A DNA stretch of 64,000 bases from Pseudomonas fluorescens (GTDB taxonomy: Bacteria > Pseudomonadota > Gammaproteobacteria > Pseudomonadales > Pseudomonadaceae), in contig NZ_KZ477990.1 in the NCBI RefSeq assembly GCF_002837185.1, positions 124,001 through 188,000 on the forward strand, in the 5' to 3' direction. The notes beneath the pieces were generated by a model. The model made no database searches. It had not been told where the DNA came from and saw nothing but the letters and a program-made list of their open reading frames with translations. Position 1 is the first letter of the stretch. Each line of letters begins with the position of its first letter. Positions 18,571 through 28,504 of the stretch are shown one piece after another. The position numbers were made by a program, and so were the translations under genes.

Positions 18571-19281
18571 TTATTCGACGTTAAGGCGCACCTGTTTCTC
18601 CAGCTCCGCCTTCAGGCCCGGCTCCAGCTTCAGCTGGCGCGCCAGTTCGTCCAGGTAGGCCTTCTCCATGAAGTTTTCCTCGTCCACCAGCATCACACTG
18701 GCGATGTACATCTCGGCGGCCATTTCCGGGGTGCCGGCGGCGCGGGCGACGTCGGCCGGGTCAAGGGGCTTGTTCAACTCGGCATGCAGCCAGGCTTGCA
18801 GTTCGCGGTCGTTGTCGAGCTTGGTGAACTCGCCTTCGATCAACGCCCGCTCACGCTCATCCACATGCCCGTCAGCCTTGGCGGCAGCGACCAACGCTTT
18901 GAGAATGCCCTGACTGTGTTGCTCGACCTGGGCCGGCGGCAGCCGATCAATGGTTTGCGGCTCGCCCTGGGGTGCGCTGGCCTGCTGTGCCTGCCAGTTG
19001 CCGTAGGCTTTGTACGCAATGACCCCCAAGGCGGCGAGGCCGCCGTAGGTCAGGGCCTTGCCGCCGAATTTGCGCGCCTTTTTATTGCCCAGCAGCAAGC
19101 CCATGGCGCCGGCCGCCAATGCGCCACCGCCTGCGCCACCGAGCAAACTGCCGAGCCCGCCACTGCCAAGCAGCCCGCCGAGGGCGCCTTTGTCAGCTGA
19201 TTGACGCTGACCGCCAGCCTTGTTCTGCAACATATCCTGGCCAGACTTGAGCAACTGATCGAGCAATCCACGGGTATTCAT
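18571..19281 (-). CDS. DUF533 (YebE-like / TerB-like) membrane protein
   Basis: 236 residues. The N-terminal half is Gly-rich with hydrophobic segments (residues about 35-65, and GGLAALGVIAYKAYG about 80-95). The C-terminal half (about 115-230) is an acidic all-helical TerB-like fold (LVAAAKADGHVDERERALIE). Start ATG follows GGAGG with 6 bases between. Function of the family is unknown; E. coli YebE is envelope-stress-linked. Confidence 0.85.
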   Translation of the reverse strand: MNTRGLLDQLLKSGQDMLQNKAGGQRQSADKGALGGLLGSGGLGSLLGGAGGGALAAGAMGLLLGNKKARKFGGKALTYGGLAALGVIAYKAYGNWQAQQASAPQGEPQTIDRLPPAQVEQHSQGILKALVAAAKADGHVDERERALIEGEFTKLDNDRELQAWLHAELNKPLDPADVARAAGTPEMAAEMYIASVMLVDEENFMEKAYLDELARQLKLEPGLKAELEKQVRLNVE

Positions 19282-19584
19282 TCGTAGCCTCCAGACACTT
19301 GGGTTCGTAGGAGCAATAGGCCCCCAGCGTAAAACTAAGTGCCAAAAACGCTGTATCTAGAGTGCTTCCAGATGTAACGCCCTGCCCTGGCGTCGGAAAT
19401 GTCTTGTTGCACAGCGGCGCCATCATGCTGCCATCAATGATTTTTCCTTCACCATCGAACCGCTTAAGCTATCCGGCGTCTGTTTATTGTCCGTTGCGTT
19501 TGGCCGAAGGCATGTCCGAACCGTTATTTCTGATCCGTTACGTGCCAGGAACGGCGCGGGATTCGCTCACGACAGGTTGTCTCT
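19282..19584. other. Intergenic region upstream of opgD
   Basis: 303 bases between divergent genes with no convincing coding sequence. A weak AlgU-like pattern, GAACCG at 19457-19462, 16 bases, then TCTGT at 19479, could drive opgD. The -35 element matches the consensus at only 4 of 6 bases. The rest holds nothing recognisable. Confidence 0.4.
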
Positions 19585-21210
19585 ATGCACCGCAGGAATT
19601 TGCTCAAAGCGTCCATGGCCATTGCGGCTTACACCGGGTTGTCGGCCAGTGGCCTGCTGGCCGCGCAGGCCTGGGCCGGAAACCGTGCCGCCGATGGCAA
19701 GGCCGTGGCATTCGATTTCGACACGCTCAAGGCCCAGGCCAAGCAGCTCGCCGGCGTCGCCTACAAAGATACCCGGCAGGTGCTGCCACCCACGCTGGCA
19801 ACCATGACCCCGCAGAACTTCAACGCCATTGGCTACGACGGCAACCATTCGCTGTGGAAGGAACTGAAGGGGCAATTGGACGTGCAGTTTTTCCACGTCG
19901 GCATGGGCTTCAAGACGCCGGTGCGCATGCACAGTGTCGATCCCAAGACCCGCGAGGCCCGCGAAGTGCATTTCCGTCCTTCGCTGTTCAACTATGAAAA
20001 AACCACGGTTGACACCAAACAGCTGACCGGCGACCTGGGCTTCTCCGGGTTCAAACTGTTCAAGGCGCCGGAGCTTGACCGCCATGATGTGCTGTCGTTT
20101 CTGGGTGCCAGCTACTTCCGTGCCGTGGACTCCACCGGCCAGTACGGCCTGTCGGCGCGCGGCCTGGCGATTGACACCTACGCGAAAAAACGCGAGGAGT
20201 TCCCGGATTTCACCCAGTTCTGGTTCGAAACCCCGGACAAGGACGCCACCCGTTTCGTGGTCTACGCCCTGCTCGATTCCCCCAGCGCCACCGGCGCCTA
20301 TCGCTTCGATATCGACTGCCAGGCCAATCAAGTGGTGATGGCGATCGATGCCCATATCAACGCGCGCACCGCCATCGAACAATTGGGCATTGCGCCCATG
20401 ACCAGCATGTTCAGTTGCGGTACCCACGAACGCCGGATGTGCGACACCATCCACCCGCAAATCCACGACTCGGATCGCCTGGCCATGTGGCGCGGCAACG
20501 GCGAGTGGATCTGCCGTCCGCTGAACAACCCGGCCAAGCTGCAGTTCAACGCCTTCGCCGACACCAACCCCAAAGGCTTCGGCCTGGTGCAGACCGACCA
20601 CGAGTTCGCCAGCTATCAGGACACCGTGGACTGGTACAGCAAGCGCCCCAGCCTGTGGGTAGAGCCCACCACCGCCTGGGGTGAAGGCTCCATCGACCTG
20701 CTGGAGATCCCCACCACCGGCGAAACCCTGGATAATATCGTCGCTTTCTGGACCCCGAAAAAGCCGGTGGCGGCCGGTGATTCGCTCAACTACGGCTACA
20801 AGCTCTACTGGAGCGCCCTGCCGCCGGTGAGCACACCGCTGGCCCAGGTCGACGCCACGCGCTCGGGCATGGGCGGATTTACCGAAGGATGGGCCCCTGG
20901 CGAGCATTACCCTGAGGTGTGGGCACGCCGCTTTGCAGTGGACTTCAAGGGCGGCGGCCTGGACCGTTTGCCAGCCGGCACGGGCATCGAACCGGTGGTC
21001 ACTTGCTCTCACGGCGAGGTGAAAGACTTCAGCGTGCTGGTGCTCGACAACATCAAGGGCTATCGCATTCTGTTCGACTGGTACCCAACCAGTGACAGCG
21101 TGGAGCCGGTCGAACTGCGTCTGTTTATCCGCACCCAGGACCGTACCTTGAGTGAGACTTGGCTGTATCAGTACTTCCCGCCCGAGCCGGGCAAGCGTAA
21201 ATACACCTGA
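19585..21210 (+). CDS. opgD: Glucan biosynthesis protein D (osmoregulated periplasmic glucans)
   Basis: 541 residues, normal for OpgD/MdoD. The N-terminus [18 protein letters not shown] is a Tat signal (twin Arg followed by a hydrophobic stretch), and the mature protein is periplasmic. It contains family stretches such as [33 protein letters not shown] and [14 protein letters not shown]. It shapes the beta-glucan backbone of osmoregulated periplasmic glucans. No opgG or opgH neighbour is in this window. Confidence 0.93.
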   Translation: MHRRNLLKASMAIAAYTGLSASGLLAAQAWAGNRAADGKAVAFDFDTLKAQAKQLAGVAYKDTRQVLPPTLATMTPQNFNAIGYDGNHSLWKELKGQLDVQFFHVGMGFKTPVRMHSVDPKTREAREVHFRPSLFNYEKTTVDTKQLTGDLGFSGFKLFKAPELDRHDVLSFLGASYFRAVDSTGQYGLSARGLAIDTYAKKREEFPDFTQFWFETPDKDATRFVVYALLDSPSATGAYRFDIDCQANQVVMAIDAHINARTAIEQLGIAPMTSMFSCGTHERRMCDTIHPQIHDSDRLAMWRGNGEWICRPLNNPAKLQFNAFADTNPKGFGLVQTDHEFASYQDTVDWYSKRPSLWVEPTTAWGEGSIDLLEIPTTGETLDNIVAFWTPKKPVAAGDSLNYGYKLYWSALPPVSTPLAQVDATRSGMGGFTEGWAPGEHYPEVWARRFAVDFKGGGLDRLPAGTGIEPVVTCSHGEVKDFSVLVLDNIKGYRILFDWYPTSDSVEPVELRLFIRTQDRTLSETWLYQYFPPEPGKRKYT

Positions 21211-21228
21211 CAACACGGCGACCCCTGC

Positions 21229-21251
21229 TGTGGGAGCACTGTGCTCCCACA
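21229..21251. terminator. Perfect hairpin after opgD (REP-like)
   Basis: TGTGGGAGCA pairs with TGCTCCCACA (10 bp) around a CTG loop, 19 bases past the opgD stop. There is no T-tract, so it may be a REP element that also protects or ends the transcript. Confidence 0.5.
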
Positions 21252-21268
21252 CGTTGCCCAGCAGTCAT

Positions 21269-21454
21269 TCAAAACCTCGACACGGTTTTCATCGCCCCAA
21301 TCAAATACCGCATCGCAACCTGATCGCTCTCGGTCAGGGCGCGATAATGCGCCAGCAATTCGATTTCATCCGAACTCAACCTGCGGCCACGCAAGAACAA
21401 TCTGCGGGTCAGAAAAGACGCCATCACACCCGCTACACCATAGGACTTGGCCAT
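21269..21454 (-). CDS. Small conserved-looking protein, unknown (61 aa)
   Basis: ATG at 21454 is preceded by AGGAG with 9 bases between. The basic N-terminus (MAKSYGVAGVMASFLTRRLF) may form an amphipathic helix; the rest, with LSSDEIELLAHYRALTESDQ, is helical. An in-frame start 9 codons upstream lacks a ribosome site. No family recognised. Confidence 0.55.
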   Translation of the reverse strand: MAKSYGVAGVMASFLTRRLFLRGRRLSSDEIELLAHYRALTESDQVAMRYLIGAMKTVSRF

Positions 21455-21688
21455 GGACTGCTTCTCCTGATATCGATCCAATACTCCTGCTGCCCATTTC
21501 CGCGTGCCGTGAAGCGGACTGATTTCCTGGGCCGAAAATCAGGCTTACCGTAAGCGTAGAAACAATCTGGTTACGTGTGGGATTTTTTTAGAGTATTCAC
21601 TTAAATAATTGCCTCGGTAACAAATACCTACAACCATTTCTCACACCCTCACCGACCCATCAGATCGATCTGCGTCATAACCACGAGC

Positions 21689-21717
21689 AAAAAAAACCCA
21701 CCGGGTCAGGGTGGGTT
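21689..21717 (-). terminator. Rho-independent terminator of the Old Yellow Enzyme gene
   Basis: On the minus strand AACCCACC and GGTGGGTT pair around CTGACCC and are followed by a run of T. It begins about 20 bases past the stop at 21738. Confidence 0.85.
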
Positions 21718-21737
21718 GTGTGGGCATACGCCAAGGA

Positions 21738-22844
21738 TCAATCGCGCAGATCCGATTCATGAATCGGCTGGTCGCGGTGCGTTGCCCGTTGATATTGCGC
21801 CGGCCAGATCGCCTTGCGCCCGCCCAGATCATCGTCGGCATGCAGCGGCCAGTACGGGTCACGCAACAGCTCGCGGGCCAGGAAGATGATGTCGGCCTGG
21901 CAGGTGCGCAGGATGTGTTCGGCCTGGGCCGGCTCGGTGATCATGCCGACCGTGCCGGTGGCGATGCCCGACTCCTTGCGCACCCGCTCGGCAAAGCGCG
22001 TCTGGTAACCGGGGCCGGTGGGGATTTCGGCGTTGGCGGCGGTGCCGCCGGAGGACACGTCGATCAAGTCTACGCCGAGGTCTTTCAGGCGGCGCGCCAG
22101 TTCCACGGTTTCATCGGGGTTCCAACCGTCCTCCACCCAGTCGGTGGCGGACACGCGCACAAACAGCGGCAGGTTCTGGGGCCAGACTTCGCGCACCGCG
22201 CGGGTCACCTCCAGGACCAGGCGGATGCGGTTTTCGAAGGAACCGCCGTACAGGTCCTGGCGCTGGTTACTGATGGGCGACAAGAACTGATGCAACAGGT
22301 AACCGTGGGCGGCATGGATCTCCACCACTTCGAAACCGGCGGCCAGGGCGCGCTTGGCGGCGACGACAAAGTCTGCGATCACTTGGCGGATCTGCGCTTC
22401 ATCCAGCGGTTTGGGTTGCGTGTGCTGAGGGTCGAATGCGATAGGCGACGGGCCTACCGGCACCCAACCGCCGTCTTCCGGCTTGACGCTGCCATGCTTG
22501 CCGATCCACGGCCGATAAGTGCTGGCCTTGCGTCCGGCGTGCGCCAACTGGATACCGGCCACCGCGCCTTGCGCCGCAATAAAGCGTGTAATGCGTTGCA
22601 ACGGTTCAATCTGTTCGTCTTTCCACAAGCCCAGGTCCTGGGCAGTGATGCGACCATCGGCGGTCACGGCGGTGGCTTCGGTAAAAATCAGCCCGGCGCC
22701 ACCCACAGCACGGCTGCCCAGATGCACCAGGTGCCAGTCGTTGGCCAGGCCATCATCGCTTGAGTATTGGCACATCGGTGATACCGCGATGCGGTTCGGC
22801 AAGGTGAGTTGACGCAGGGTATAGGGTTCGAGCAGCTGACTCAT
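21738..22844 (-). CDS. Old Yellow Enzyme-family NADH:flavin oxidoreductase (XenA/YqjM-like)
   Basis: 368 residues from ATG 22844 (MSQLLEPYTLRQLTLPNRIA); a longer start at 22892 lacks a ribosome site. TIM-barrel flavoprotein: PMCQYSS near residue 25 carries the Cys that tunes FMN in the YqjM/XenA class, LAHAGRKAS and HAAHGYLLHQFLSP supply the substrate-binding His pair, and YGGSFENR binds FMN. Such enzymes reduce activated C=C bonds and nitro compounds with NAD(P)H. Four 15-base repeats lie upstream (22931-22989). Confidence 0.92.
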   Translation of the reverse strand: MSQLLEPYTLRQLTLPNRIAVSPMCQYSSDDGLANDWHLVHLGSRAVGGAGLIFTEATAVTADGRITAQDLGLWKDEQIEPLQRITRFIAAQGAVAGIQLAHAGRKASTYRPWIGKHGSVKPEDGGWVPVGPSPIAFDPQHTQPKPLDEAQIRQVIADFVVAAKRALAAGFEVVEIHAAHGYLLHQFLSPISNQRQDLYGGSFENRIRLVLEVTRAVREVWPQNLPLFVRVSATDWVEDGWNPDETVELARRLKDLGVDLIDVSSGGTAANAEIPTGPGYQTRFAERVRKESGIATGTVGMITEPAQAEHILRTCQADIIFLARELLRDPYWPLHADDDLGGRKAIWPAQYQRATHRDQPIHESDLRD

Positions 22845-22930
22845 GGCGCACCTCTTCGGGTTCTGTGGGCAAGCTCCAAGGCTCTCTTTCATGGTGCTTA
22901 GAGCCTAGTCGACAACGACCGATCGCACAG

Positions 22931-22989
22931 GGTTCAGAGGAAACGGTTCAGAGTTAAACGGTTCAGAAGTAAACCGTTCAGAAGTAAAC
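22931..22989. repeat. Four tandem 14-15 bp repeats (GGTTCAGAAGTAAAC type)
   Basis: Units: GGTTCAGAGGAAAC (22931), GGTTCAGAGTTAAAC (22945), GGTTCAGAAGTAAAC (22960), CGTTCAGAAGTAAAC (22975). They lie in the 180-base spacer between kup (ends 23025) and the Old Yellow Enzyme gene (starts 22844), both on the minus strand. Confidence 0.85.
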
Positions 22990-23024
22990 CGGGAGCCGAT
23001 TGCCGGCCCCCGTGCTGCAGCGCC

Positions 23025-24926
23025 TTACATTTCGACCTGGGTGCCCAGCTCGATCACCCGGTTGACCGGGAGTTTGAAGAAGCGCAGGTTGCCGTTGGCA
23101 TTCTTCAACATGAACGCGAACAACGCTTCGCGCCAGCGCGCCATGCCTTTGATACGCGAGGCGATCACGGTTTCACGGCTGAGGAAGTAGGTGGTGCGCA
23201 TCGGGCTGAAATCCAGTTCGTCCAGATGGCACAGTTTCAGCGCCTCAGGCACGTCCGGCTCATCGGTAAAACCAAAGTGCAGGATCACCCGGAAGAACCC
23301 TTCGCCATAGGCGTCCACTTCGAAACGCCTCGCCGCAGGCACACGCGGGATGTCTTCGTAGACCACGGTCAGCAGCACCACCTGCTCGTGCAGCACCTGG
23401 TTATGCAGCAGGTTGTGCAGCAGCGCATGGGGTACGGCGTCGGGGCGCGCCGTGAGAAATACAGCCGTGCCCTGCACGCGATGAGGCGGCTGCACACGGA
23501 TACTGCCGATAAATATCGGCAGCGGCAGGCCGCCCTCGTCGAGGCGCTCGACGAGCAATTGCTTGCCGCGCTTCCAGGTGGTCATCAGCACGAACAGCAC
23601 AATCCCCGCCAACACCGGGAAGGCGCCGCCCTGGATGATCTTCGGCACGTTGGCGGCAAAGTACAGCCCGTCCACCAACAGACAGCAGAGCAACACCGGC
23701 ACGGCCAGTACCGGTGGCCATTTCCACAACAGCAGCATCACCGCAGACACCAGGATCGTGGTCATCAGCATGGTGCCGGTCACCGCCACGCCATAGGCGG
23801 ACGCCAGCGCACCGGAGGATTCGAAGCCCAGCACCAGCAGGATCACGCCCACCATCAGCGACCAGTTCACCGCGCCAATATAGATCTGGCCCTGTTCGGC
23901 GCTGGAGGTATGTTGAATGTGCATGCGCGGGATATAACCCAGCTGGATGGCCTGGCGCGTCAGGGAAAACGCACCGGAAATCACCGCCTGGGAGGCAATC
24001 ACGGTGGCCAGGGTCGACAGCACCACCAGCGGAATCAGCGCCCAGCTCGGCGCCAGCAGGTAGAACGGGTTGCGGGCCGCTTCCGGGTCGCCCAGCAACA
24101 TGGCGCCCTGGCCGAAATAGTTGAGCACCAGCGCCGGCAACACCAGGATGAACCAGGCACGGGCGATGGGTTTTCGACCGAAGTGGCCCATGTCGGCATA
24201 CAACGCTTCGGCGCCGGTCAGCGCCAGCACCACCGCGCCGAGGATGGCCACGCCGATGCCGGGGTGAGCCTCGAAGAAGCGCACGGCCCACATCGGGTTC
24301 ATGGCGCTGAGCACTTCAGGGTGCAAGGTGATGCCATACACGCCAAGGCCGCCCAGCACCAGGAACCAGGTCACCATCACCGGCCCGAACAGCTTGCCGA
24401 TGCGATCAGTGCCGTGTTTCTGGATCAGGAACAGCGCCACCAGGACCACCAGCGCGATGGGCACTACCCACCTTTCCAGGCCGTCGAACGCCAGCTCAAG
24501 GCCCTCCACGGCCGACAACACCGAAATCGCCGGGGTGATCATGCTGTCGCCGTAGAACAGCGCCGCGCCGCACAAGCCGCACACCACCAGGAAACTGCGC
24601 AATTTCCTGCGCTCCCCTGCCGCACGGCGTGCCAGGGCGGTGAGCGCCATGATGCCGCCTTCGCCCTGGTTGTCGGCGCGCAGCACGAACAGCATGTATT
24701 TGATCGACACAACCCAGATCAGCGACCAGAAGATCAGCGCCAGGATCCCCAATACCCCGTCATGGTTGACCTGCACCCCGTAACCGCCATTGAACACCTC
24801 TTTAAGGGTGTAGAGCGGGCTGGTCCCGATATCGCCATACACCACCCCGACCGCTGCTACCAGCATGCCAATCGGCTTGGCGTTCGAATGCTCGGCACTC
24901 GCTGCCTGACTACTTGCCTGACCCAT
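23025..24926 (-). CDS. kup: Low-affinity potassium transporter Kup
   Basis: 633 residues from ATG 24926, which follows AGGAG with 6-7 bases between. N-terminal signature [20 protein letters not shown], about twelve membrane helices to residue about 440, then a cytoplasmic C-terminal domain with [20 protein letters not shown]. It imports potassium by proton symport in the inner membrane. Divergent from rimO. Confidence 0.95.
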   Translation of the reverse strand: MGQASSQAASAEHSNAKPIGMLVAAVGVVYGDIGTSPLYTLKEVFNGGYGVQVNHDGVLGILALIFWSLIWVVSIKYMLFVLRADNQGEGGIMALTALARRAAGERRKLRSFLVVCGLCGAALFYGDSMITPAISVLSAVEGLELAFDGLERWVVPIALVVLVALFLIQKHGTDRIGKLFGPVMVTWFLVLGGLGVYGITLHPEVLSAMNPMWAVRFFEAHPGIGVAILGAVVLALTGAEALYADMGHFGRKPIARAWFILVLPALVLNYFGQGAMLLGDPEAARNPFYLLAPSWALIPLVVLSTLATVIASQAVISGAFSLTRQAIQLGYIPRMHIQHTSSAEQGQIYIGAVNWSLMVGVILLVLGFESSGALASAYGVAVTGTMLMTTILVSAVMLLLWKWPPVLAVPVLLCCLLVDGLYFAANVPKIIQGGAFPVLAGIVLFVLMTTWKRGKQLLVERLDEGGLPLPIFIGSIRVQPPHRVQGTAVFLTARPDAVPHALLHNLLHNQVLHEQVVLLTVVYEDIPRVPAARRFEVDAYGEGFFRVILHFGFTDEPDVPEALKLCHLDELDFSPMRTTYFLSRETVIASRIKGMARWREALFAFMLKNANGNLRFFKLPVNRVIELGTQVEM

Positions 24927-25213
24927 CAACCACTCCTGCCCTTTGACCTGAGGTCGCTTATAAACAACGTGCTCAAACTGACCGTAGCATGCGCCGTTTT
25001 ACTTCTCGTAACAGACGTTTTGTTGACCTTAGGATTTTACCTACGCGCAACGGCGCGAAGCATAGCGCAGCGCTCGTCGCATTTCCCTGCATAAAGCTGG
25101 TCAAGTGCGCTGCCCGCCGCTAGAATTGCGCACTTTTTGATCAGAGGCGCACCAAGCGCCCGTCCGCTGCCTGCCCTTCACGGTGGCGGCGTCATTCGAT
25201 ACCGAGGTTAGAC

Positions 25214-26554
25214 ATGTCCACCACCATCGCAAAAGCCAACCCCAAGGTTGGCTTTGTTTCCCTGGGTTGCCCGAAGGCTCTGGTCGACTCCGAGCGCATT
25301 CTCACGCAACTGCGCATGGAAGGTTATGACGTCGTGTCCACTTATCAGGACGCGGACGTGGTGGTGGTCAACACCTGTGGTTTCATCGACTCGGCCAAGG
25401 CAGAGTCCCTGGAAGTGATCGGCGAAGCCATCAAGGAAAACGGCAAGGTCATCGTGACCGGCTGCATGGGCGTGGAAGAAGGCAATATCCGCAACGTCCA
25501 CCCAAGCGTGCTCGCCGTGACCGGCCCGCAGCAGTACGAGCAGGTGGTCAACGCCGTGCACGACGTGGTGCCACCGCGCCAGGACCACAACCCGCTGATC
25601 GACCTGGTGCCGCCGCAAGGCATCAAGCTGACGCCGCGTCACTACGCTTACCTGAAGATTTCCGAAGGCTGCAATCACAGCTGCAGCTTCTGCATCATCC
25701 CGTCGATGCGCGGCAAGCTGGTCAGCCGCCCGGTGGGCGATGTGCTGGACGAGGCCCAGCGCCTGGTCAAATCCGGCGTGAAAGAGCTGCTGGTGATCTC
25801 CCAGGACACCAGCGCCTACGGCGTCGACGTGAAATACCGCACCGGCTTCTGGAACGGCGCGCCGGTGAAAACCCGCATGACCGAACTCTGCGAAGCGCTC
25901 AGCAGCCTGGGCGTGTGGGTGCGCCTGCACTACGTTTACCCGTATCCGCACGTGGACGAGCTGATTCCATTGATGGCCGCCGGCAAGATCCTGCCGTACC
26001 TGGACATCCCGTTCCAGCACGCCAGCCCCAAAGTGCTCAAGGCCATGAAACGCCCGGCCTTCGAAGACAAGACCCTGGCGCGCATCAAGAACTGGCGCGA
26101 AATCTGCCCCGATCTGATTATTCGTTCGACCTTCATTGTGGGCTTCCCCGGCGAAACCGAAGAAGACTTCCAGTACCTGCTGGACTGGCTGACCGAAGCC
26201 CAGCTGGATCGCGTCGGCTGCTTCCAGTACTCGCCGGTCGAAGGCGCTCCGGCCAACCTGCTGGACCTGGCCGTGGTGCCGGACGACGTCAAGCAGGACC
26301 GTTGGGAGCGTTTCATGGCGCACCAGCAGGCTATCAGCTCGGCGCGCCTGCAACTGCGCATCGGCAAGGAAATCGAAGTGCTGATCGACGAAGTCGACGA
26401 GCAAGGCGCGGTCGGCCGCTGCTTCTTCGATGCGCCGGAAATCGACGGTAACGTGTTTATCGACGATGCCAGCGGTTTGAAGCCGGGTGACAAGGTCTGG
26501 TGCACCGTGACCGATGCCGACGAGTACGACCTGTGGGCGCAAAAGCGCGACTAA
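25214..26554 (+). CDS. rimO: Ribosomal protein S12 methylthiotransferase RimO
   Basis: 446 residues. The N-terminal UPF0004 domain (1-140) supplies Cys ligands in [21 protein letters not shown] and VTGCMG. The radical-SAM core has CNHSCSFC (CxxxCxxC). A C-terminal TRAM domain follows. It methylthiolates Asp of ribosomal protein S12 using two iron-sulfur clusters. ATG follows a GAGG-type site. A terminator follows the stop codon. Confidence 0.97.
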   Translation: MSTTIAKANPKVGFVSLGCPKALVDSERILTQLRMEGYDVVSTYQDADVVVVNTCGFIDSAKAESLEVIGEAIKENGKVIVTGCMGVEEGNIRNVHPSVLAVTGPQQYEQVVNAVHDVVPPRQDHNPLIDLVPPQGIKLTPRHYAYLKISEGCNHSCSFCIIPSMRGKLVSRPVGDVLDEAQRLVKSGVKELLVISQDTSAYGVDVKYRTGFWNGAPVKTRMTELCEALSSLGVWVRLHYVYPYPHVDELIPLMAAGKILPYLDIPFQHASPKVLKAMKRPAFEDKTLARIKNWREICPDLIIRSTFIVGFPGETEEDFQYLLDWLTEAQLDRVGCFQYSPVEGAPANLLDLAVVPDDVKQDRWERFMAHQQAISSARLQLRIGKEIEVLIDEVDEQGAVGRCFFDAPEIDGNVFIDDASGLKPGDKVWCTVTDADEYDLWAQKRD

Positions 26555-26569
26555 AGCTGTAAAGAATTG

Positions 26570-26607
26570 AAAAAGCCCTGCTTCCGGACAAGATGCGGGG
26601 CTTTTTT
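26570..26607 (+). terminator. Rho-independent terminator of rimO
   Basis: AAAAGCCCTGC pairs with GCGGGGCTTTT with one mismatch, followed by six T. It lies about 15 bases past the rimO stop. Confidence 0.8.
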
Positions 26608-26657
26608 AGGTCTATCGTTTTGCCCATCAACACCTATTTCGACAAGAGACAGCGGGC

Positions 26658-27125
26658 ATGCGTGAGCATTCGGTTATCCACACCCCCAACAATAGCGATT
26701 ACCCCGAGCTGGCGAGAATCTGGGAGGCCTCGGTGCGCGCCACTCATGACTTTTTGCCGGAGAGTTACATCGTGTTGCTTAGAGAGCTGGTGCTGACTCG
26801 CTATCTGGATGCAGTAATGCTCGTGTGTACCAAGGATTCGACCCAGCGCATTACCGGGTTTGCCGGCGTAGCGGCAGGTAAGGTGGAAATGCTGTTTATC
26901 GACCCCCTGCACCGTGGCCAGGGCCTGGGCCGGCAGTTGCTGCGCTATGCCATCGATTGCATGAATGCCGATGAGCTGGATGTGAATGAGCAGAATCCGC
27001 AGGCGCTGGGTTTTTACCTCAAGCAAGGCTTTGAGGTGATCGGACGCACAGAGCACGATGGCCTGGGCCAGCCCTATCCGTTACTGCATATGCGCCTGCG
27101 CCAGCAGCAAATACGCAGTGGCTGA
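26658..27125 (+). CDS. GNAT-family acetyltransferase (YjaB-like)
   Basis: 155 residues. Acetyl-CoA binding motif A is seen in MLFIDPLHRGQGLGRQLL (Arg/Gln-x-x-Gly-x-Gly/Ala) and motif B in VNEQNPQALGFYLKQGFEV. N-terminal part WEASVRATHDFLPESYI is typical of the YjaB/YiaC group. Cytoplasmic N-acetyltransferase of unknown substrate. Confidence 0.85.
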   Translation: MREHSVIHTPNNSDYPELARIWEASVRATHDFLPESYIVLLRELVLTRYLDAVMLVCTKDSTQRITGFAGVAAGKVEMLFIDPLHRGQGLGRQLLRYAIDCMNADELDVNEQNPQALGFYLKQGFEVIGRTEHDGLGQPYPLLHMRLRQQQIRSG

Positions 27126-27192
27126 AATGGGACCGGGATTAACCGGCGCCAGGCAGGTACAATAGCCGCCCCCTTTTGTTACGGCCCATGTC

Positions 27193-27903
27193 ATGACTGA
27201 CCCCATACGCCTCTCCAAACGCCTTATCGAACTGGTCGGTTGCTCCCGTCGGGAGGCTGAGCTGTTTATCGAAGGCGGCTGGGTCTCGGTGGACGGTGAA
27301 GTGATCGACGAACCGCAGTTCAAGGTCACCACCCAGAAGGTCGAGCTGGACCCCGAAGCCAAGGCCACCGTGCCAGAGCCGGTGACCATCCTGTTGCACG
27401 CCCCGGCGGGCATGGATGCCGAGACGGCCATGGCGTCGATCAGCGCCGAAACCTTGTCGGAAGAACACCGCTTCAGCAAGCGCCCGCTAAAAGGCCACTT
27501 CCTGCGCCTGACCGCCAGCGCCGACCTGCAAGCCAAGGCCAGCGGCCTGCTGGTGTTCACCCAGGACTGGAAGATCCTGCGCAAGTTGACCGCCGATGCG
27601 GCCAAGATCGAGCAGGAATACGTGGTGGAAGTCGAAGGCGACATGGTCGCCCATGGCCTCAACCGCCTGAACCACGGCCTGACCTACAAAGGCAAGGAGC
27701 TGCCGGCCGTGAAAGCCAGCTGGCAGAACGAAAACCGCCTGCGCTTTGCGCTGAAAAACCCGCAGCCAGGCGTTATTGCGCTGTTCTGCGAAGCCGTTGG
27801 CCTGAAAGTCGTCGCCATCCGCCGCATCCGCATTGGCGGCGTGTCCATTGGCAAGGTGCCGGTGGGCCAATGGCGTTACCTGTCCGGCAAAGAGAAGTTT
27901 TAG
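27193..27903 (+). CDS. RsuA/RluB/RluF-like pseudouridine synthase homologue, catalytic Asp apparently replaced
   Basis: 236 residues. An S4 RNA-binding domain (about 6-50, SKRLIELVGCSRREAELFIE) precedes an RsuA-type fold. In active members the catalytic Asp lies in GRLDxxTxGL. Here the aligned stretch reads SADLQAKASGLLVFTQDW, so Arg becomes Asp and the Asp becomes Gln113. The rest of the fold (KIEQEYVVEVEG, VGLKVVAIRRIRIG) is kept. It therefore probably binds RNA but may not make pseudouridine. Annotation as an active enzyme would be doubtful. Confidence 0.8.
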   Translation: MTDPIRLSKRLIELVGCSRREAELFIEGGWVSVDGEVIDEPQFKVTTQKVELDPEAKATVPEPVTILLHAPAGMDAETAMASISAETLSEEHRFSKRPLKGHFLRLTASADLQAKASGLLVFTQDWKILRKLTADAAKIEQEYVVEVEGDMVAHGLNRLNHGLTYKGKELPAVKASWQNENRLRFALKNPQPGVIALFCEAVGLKVVAIRRIRIGGVSIGKVPVGQWRYLSGKEKF

Positions 27904-27972
27904 GCCGTTACCCTTTTCCCGACTCCGCCTGATTGGGCGGTGTCTACCCGCTGAAAACCAGGATTGCCCACC

Positions 27973-28434
27973 ATGATTCACAACGACGTACTGCGCAGCG
28001 TGCGCTACATGCTCGACATCAGCGATAACAAGATGGTCGAGATCATCAAGCTCGGCGGCATGGACGTGACCAAGGAAGACCTGCTCACCTACCTCAAGAA
28101 AGATGAGGAAGAAGGCTTTGTGTTCTGCCCGGATGAGGTGATGGCGCATTTCCTCGACGGCTTGGTGATTTTCAAGCGCGGCAAGGATGAAAGCCGTCCG
28201 CCGCAGCCGATCGAAACCCCGGTGACCAACAACATTATCCTGAAAAAACTGCGCGTGGCCTTCGAACTGAAGGAAGACGACATGCACGCCATCCTCAAGG
28301 CCGCCGAGTTCCCGGTGTCCAAGCCCGAGCTGAGCGCGCTGTTCCGCAAGTTCGGTCACACCAACTACCGCACCTGTGGCGATCAGTTGTTGCGCAATTT
28401 CCTCAAGGGTCTGACGCTGCGCGTCAGAGCCTAA
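27973..28434 (+). CDS. DUF1456 (YehS-like) protein
   Basis: 153 residues from ATG 27973 (MIHNDVLRSVRYMLDISDNK). It is made of two DUF1456 repeats of about 65 residues, each with a VxRSxRYxL... or ILKKLRVAFEL start and a conserved Cys/His-poor helical core. Family function is unknown. It lies 70 bases downstream of the pseudouridine-synthase homologue on the same strand. Confidence 0.87.
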   Translation: MIHNDVLRSVRYMLDISDNKMVEIIKLGGMDVTKEDLLTYLKKDEEEGFVFCPDEVMAHFLDGLVIFKRGKDESRPPQPIETPVTNNIILKKLRVAFELKEDDMHAILKAAEFPVSKPELSALFRKFGHTNYRTCGDQLLRNFLKGLTLRVRA

Positions 28435-28444
28435 CAACAGCCAT

Positions 28445-28500
28445 AAGCTTCAAGCCGCAAGATAAGAGCTTGTGGCTTGCGGCTTGCCACTTGAGGCTCC
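28445..28500. repeat. Interspersed CTTGCGGCTTG-type intergenic repeat
   Basis: Contains AAGCTTCAAGCCGCAAG and then CTTGTGGCTTGCGGCTTG, an imperfect inverted repeat related to the copy at 6911-6987. Its right end supplies the GAGG that acts as ribosome site for the next gene. Confidence 0.6.
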
Positions 28501-28504
28501 AGCA

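Noticed and set aside
24930..25213. Riboswitch or ncRNA in the kup-rimO divergent spacer
   Set aside because: No recognisable conserved fold or terminator by eye; only ordinary promoter-like TAGAAT near 25121.
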